DNA of 64,000 nt, from contig NZ_JAJISP010000002.1 of assembly GCF_022132145.1 (NCBI RefSeq), forward strand, positions 186,001 to 250,000. The letters are read 5' to 3'. Below the pieces are notes generated by a model. The model ran no database searches, was not told the origin of the DNA, and saw only the letters and a program-made list of their open reading frames with translations. This document shows, one piece after another, positions 61,692 to 64,000 of this stretch. This DNA is from Pseudomonas sp. MMS21 TM103. GTDB lineage: Bacteria > Pseudomonadota > Gammaproteobacteria > Pseudomonadales > Pseudomonadaceae. Both the position numbers and the translations under genes were made by a program. The stretch's first letter is position 1; each line of letters begins with the position of its first letter.

Positions 61692-63188
61692 TTAGCCGGC
61701 AGCACCGACCAGCGGCTTGGCTGAGGCGAGTTGCGGCTCAGGCTCAGAGTCGTGGCTGACCAGCGGCAGGATCTTGATACAGAAGATGCCGTAGATCAGC
61801 GCGATGATCGGGTTGATCCAGTTGAAGAAGGCGAAAGGCGCATATGACAGGGTGGCGACCCCCAGGGTCGCGGCCATGTACACGGCGCAGGCGTTCCAGG
61901 GGATCAGCGCGGATGTCACGGTGCCGCCGTCCTCGATGGTGCGTGACAGGTTGACCGCAGCCAGACCGCGAAGACGGTACTCCTCCTTCCACATCTGCCC
62001 AGGCAGTACCAGGGACAGGTATTGGTCACCGGTCAGCACGTTGACGCCGATGCTGGTGGCCAGGGTCGCGCCGATCAAGGCGCCGACTGAGTGCACGCTG
62101 CGCACGATCAAAGCGAGCAAGAAGCGGATGAAGCCAATACGCTCGAGCACGGCGGTCATCATCATCGAGCAGAACACCAGGAAGGCCATGAACACCATGC
62201 CGGCCATGCCGCCACGGCTGAGCAGGCTGTCGACCACCTCGTTACCGCTGCTCGAAACAAAGCCGGTGGCCATCACGGTCCACAATGCCTTAACCACCAT
62301 GAGCGCACCGGTCTGCCCGCTATCAGCCATGAAGCGCTCGATCACCGGCGCCTGGAACAGCACCGCAAACACACAGGCCAGAATGCTGCACAGCATGATC
62401 GCTGGAAAGGCCGGCGCCTTGCGCACCGACAGACCTAGCAAGGCCAGTAGTGGAATCAGGTTGTACCAGGCGATATTGAACGAGCCGGCCAATTGCGCCT
62501 TGAGTTCGCCGACATTGGAAACGGCTTCACCCTGGATATCCGCAGTCAGCGCCAGGATGGAAAACAGCACCAGGGCAATCAGGAAGCTGGGGACCGACAC
62601 CCAACTCATGTGGCGAATATGGGCGAACAGATCAGAGCCCACCACGGCCGGAGCCAGGTTGGTGGTTTCCGACAGCGGCGACATCTTGTCGCCAAAATAG
62701 GCGCCCGCGACTACCGCACCCGCGGTTATTTCCGCCGACAGGCCGAAACCGTGGGCGGTGCCCATCAGGCCCACGCCGATGGTCGCAGCGGTGGTCCAGG
62801 AGGAGCCAATGCACAGCGAGACGATGGCGCAGATCATACAAGCCAGGGGGTAGAAAAAGGCCGGCGACAGCAGGCTGAGCCCGGCATACAGCAGGGTTGG
62901 CACTGTACCCGCGATGATAAAGGCACCGATCAGCACGCCGATCGATAGAAAAATGAAGATTGCCCCTACCGTCTTGGCGTTGGTGGCGACGATCTCGCGC
63001 TCCAGTTCACCCCAGGTGACCCCATTCTTCATGCCGATCAAGGCGGCAAAGCAGCCCACCATGATCAACGCGAGTTGCAGCGGACCGGACATCGGATCGT
63101 CGAACAGGCTCAGCGAGCCGGCGATCAGTGCCAGCAGGACGGCGCCGACCAGCAGCGCGTCCAGAGCGGACAGTTTGCGGAGCTTCAT
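61692..63188 (-). CDS. NhaC-family Na+/H+ antiporter-like transporter
   Basis: 498 residues, about 12 membrane spans. GSSWTTAATIGVGLMGTAHG, GAYFGDKMSPLSETTNLAP and the repeated VLTGDQYLSLVLPGQMWKEE match the NhaC family, which includes Na+/H+ antiporters and malate/lactate or amino-acid exchangers. GGGAG lies upstream of the ATG. In P. aeruginosa, as I recall, the corresponding place holds an amino-acid permease. A role in uptake of arginine or a related compound is possible by position but not shown by sequence. Confidence 0.85.
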   Translation of the reverse strand: MKLRKLSALDALLVGAVLLALIAGSLSLFDDPMSGPLQLALIMVGCFAALIGMKNGVTWGELEREIVATNAKTVGAIFIFLSIGVLIGAFIIAGTVPTLLYAGLSLLSPAFFYPLACMICAIVSLCIGSSWTTAATIGVGLMGTAHGFGLSAEITAGAVVAGAYFGDKMSPLSETTNLAPAVVGSDLFAHIRHMSWVSVPSFLIALVLFSILALTADIQGEAVSNVGELKAQLAGSFNIAWYNLIPLLALLGLSVRKAPAFPAIMLCSILACVFAVLFQAPVIERFMADSGQTGALMVVKALWTVMATGFVSSSGNEVVDSLLSRGGMAGMVFMAFLVFCSMMMTAVLERIGFIRFLLALIVRSVHSVGALIGATLATSIGVNVLTGDQYLSLVLPGQMWKEEYRLRGLAAVNLSRTIEDGGTVTSALIPWNACAVYMAATLGVATLSYAPFAFFNWINPIIALIYGIFCIKILPLVSHDSEPEPQLASAKPLVGAAG

Positions 63189-63315
63189 TGTTGTTATCTC
63201 CCAAAGACCAAGGTTTTACCGGGACCAGTGCCCGGTTCCGCCTTGAGTATTGGCAAGCGATGTAAGCCCCCGTTGAACACCGGGAAAGAAGATGTAAGAA
63301 GTGGTAACGCGACTG

Positions 63316-64000
63316 TTACACGGCGGGCAGCTGCACCAGGGTTTGCCTAATCGCCTGCTGGGTGTCCGCGATCAGTTGGCGCAGCGGTTCCGCCAGTTCC
63401 ATACAGAGGGTCTCGACTTCCGCTTCGCCGGCCGCTTCAAGACGGCGCAGCATTACCGCCAGTTGCCGCCCGCCGAGTGACTCGCTGGCGCTGGCCAGGC
63501 GATGGGCTGTGCCGGCGATTTCCGGGTAGTCCAAGGCCTGCAGGGCCGTCAGCAAGAGCTCGCCCTGTTGCTGCAGGAGGCCTTGCAGCAGGCGCAACAG
63601 CTGGGCGAGTTTACCGCCCCCCAGCGCTTCGCGATGGGTGTGCAACACGTGCGGATCGAGCAGTGCCTCGCCCGCCATCACCAGCTCATTTTGCACCATG
63701 CCGGCCAGGGCCTGACGCAAGGCCGGCAGCTGGATCGGCTTGGCAATCACCCCCTGCATACCGGCATCCAGGTAGCGCTGGACCATGGCCGGTTGCAGGC
63801 TGGCGGTGAAGGCGAAGATCGGCGTCTGCCGATTGGCCCCCAGCGGGTCCTGACGAATTTGTCGACACAGCTCCACTCCGCTCAGCCCCGGTAGCTGCAC
63901 ATCGAGCAGAATCAGGTCGAAACGGCATGCCTGGCAGTGGCGCAGGGCCGGCGCAGCATCTTCGGCCAGGCTCACCCGGTGCCCTTCGCGCTCCAACAGG
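63316..64000 (-). CDS. hybrid sensor histidine kinase, C-terminal part (receiver + Hpt; AruS-like), cut by the window edge
   Basis: The last 228 or so residues of a longer protein that enters from beyond 64000. A receiver domain contains the phospho-acceptor Asp in LILLDVQLPG and the conserved Lys in GVIAKPIQ. It is followed by an Hpt domain with the phospho-His in GTAHRLASASESLGG. The kinase part is outside the window. Adjacent to aruH/aruI this fits AruS, the hybrid sensor of the AruRS system that controls the arginine transaminase pathway. The TTG at 63996 is only an internal codon. Confidence 0.8.
   Translation of the reverse strand, partial: LLEREGHRVSLAEDAAPALRHCQACRFDLILLDVQLPGLSGVELCRQIRQDPLGANRQTPIFAFTASLQPAMVQRYLDAGMQGVIAKPIQLPALRQALAGMVQNELVMAGEALLDPHVLHTHREALGGGKLAQLLRLLQGLLQQQGELLLTALQALDYPEIAGTAHRLASASESLGGRQLAVMLRRLEAAGEAEVETLCMELAEPLRQLIADTQQAIRQTLVQLPAV

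Overview
The window looks like a chromosome segment of a high-GC Pseudomonas. It carries the major lipoprotein OprI, a Pseudomonas-type class I DAHP synthase that begins MADLPIDD, and at the right end the arginine transaminase locus (aruH, aruI and a hybrid sensor like AruS) in the order I remember from P. aeruginosa. I see no rRNA, tRNA, CRISPR array, phage or transposase gene.

Layout. 0-5 kb is core: DAHP synthase, a small GNAT protein, a GntP-type permease, oprI and an epimerase-type SDR. 5.2-10.2 kb is a small catabolic operon on the minus strand (HD-domain oxygenase candidate, class II aldolase, ACS-type MFS carrier, exported bicupin) with a divergent LysR regulator. 10.3-51.9 kb is a large accessory block. 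It holds a short-chain dehydrogenase, an MDR reductase, a VOC-VOC-SRPBCC fusion followed by a split 2-oxoacid/acetoin-type dehydrogenase complex with its own lipoate ligase and a sulfatase, a zinc alcohol dehydrogenase with a repeat protein, an acyl-CoA ligase, a MoxR/Bat operon, a MASE1-GGDEF cyclase, an envelope operon (DUF1302, DUF1329, YCF48-like, RND exporter, large sulfatase), a third sulfatase behind a 48-residue membrane peptide, a dioxygenase-type cupin with an epimerase, two tandem AraC regulators and an octaheme cytochrome with TPRs. 52-64 kb is the arginine transaminase operon, an NhaC-type antiporter and the end of the sensor kinase.

Main result. Ten promoter regions in the 10-52 kb block carry the same operator: two half-sites of about 17 bp whose starts lie 21 bp apart, followed in most cases about 20 bp later by a -10-like hexamer. 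An eleventh copy points into no gene. This architecture fits an AraC/XylS-type activator, and the block encodes two paralogous AraC proteins. I infer one co-ordinated regulon of about 41 kb. It would couple outer-membrane uptake, periplasmic desulfation, export or envelope functions, CoA activation, redox steps and a split acyloin/2-oxoacid dehydrogenase. The substrate is unknown; a hydrophobic sulfate ester that yields a ketone, acyloin or 2-oxoacid would fit, but this is inference. The sites fall into two sequence classes, which may match the two regulators.

All family calls come from reading motifs; no database search was run.
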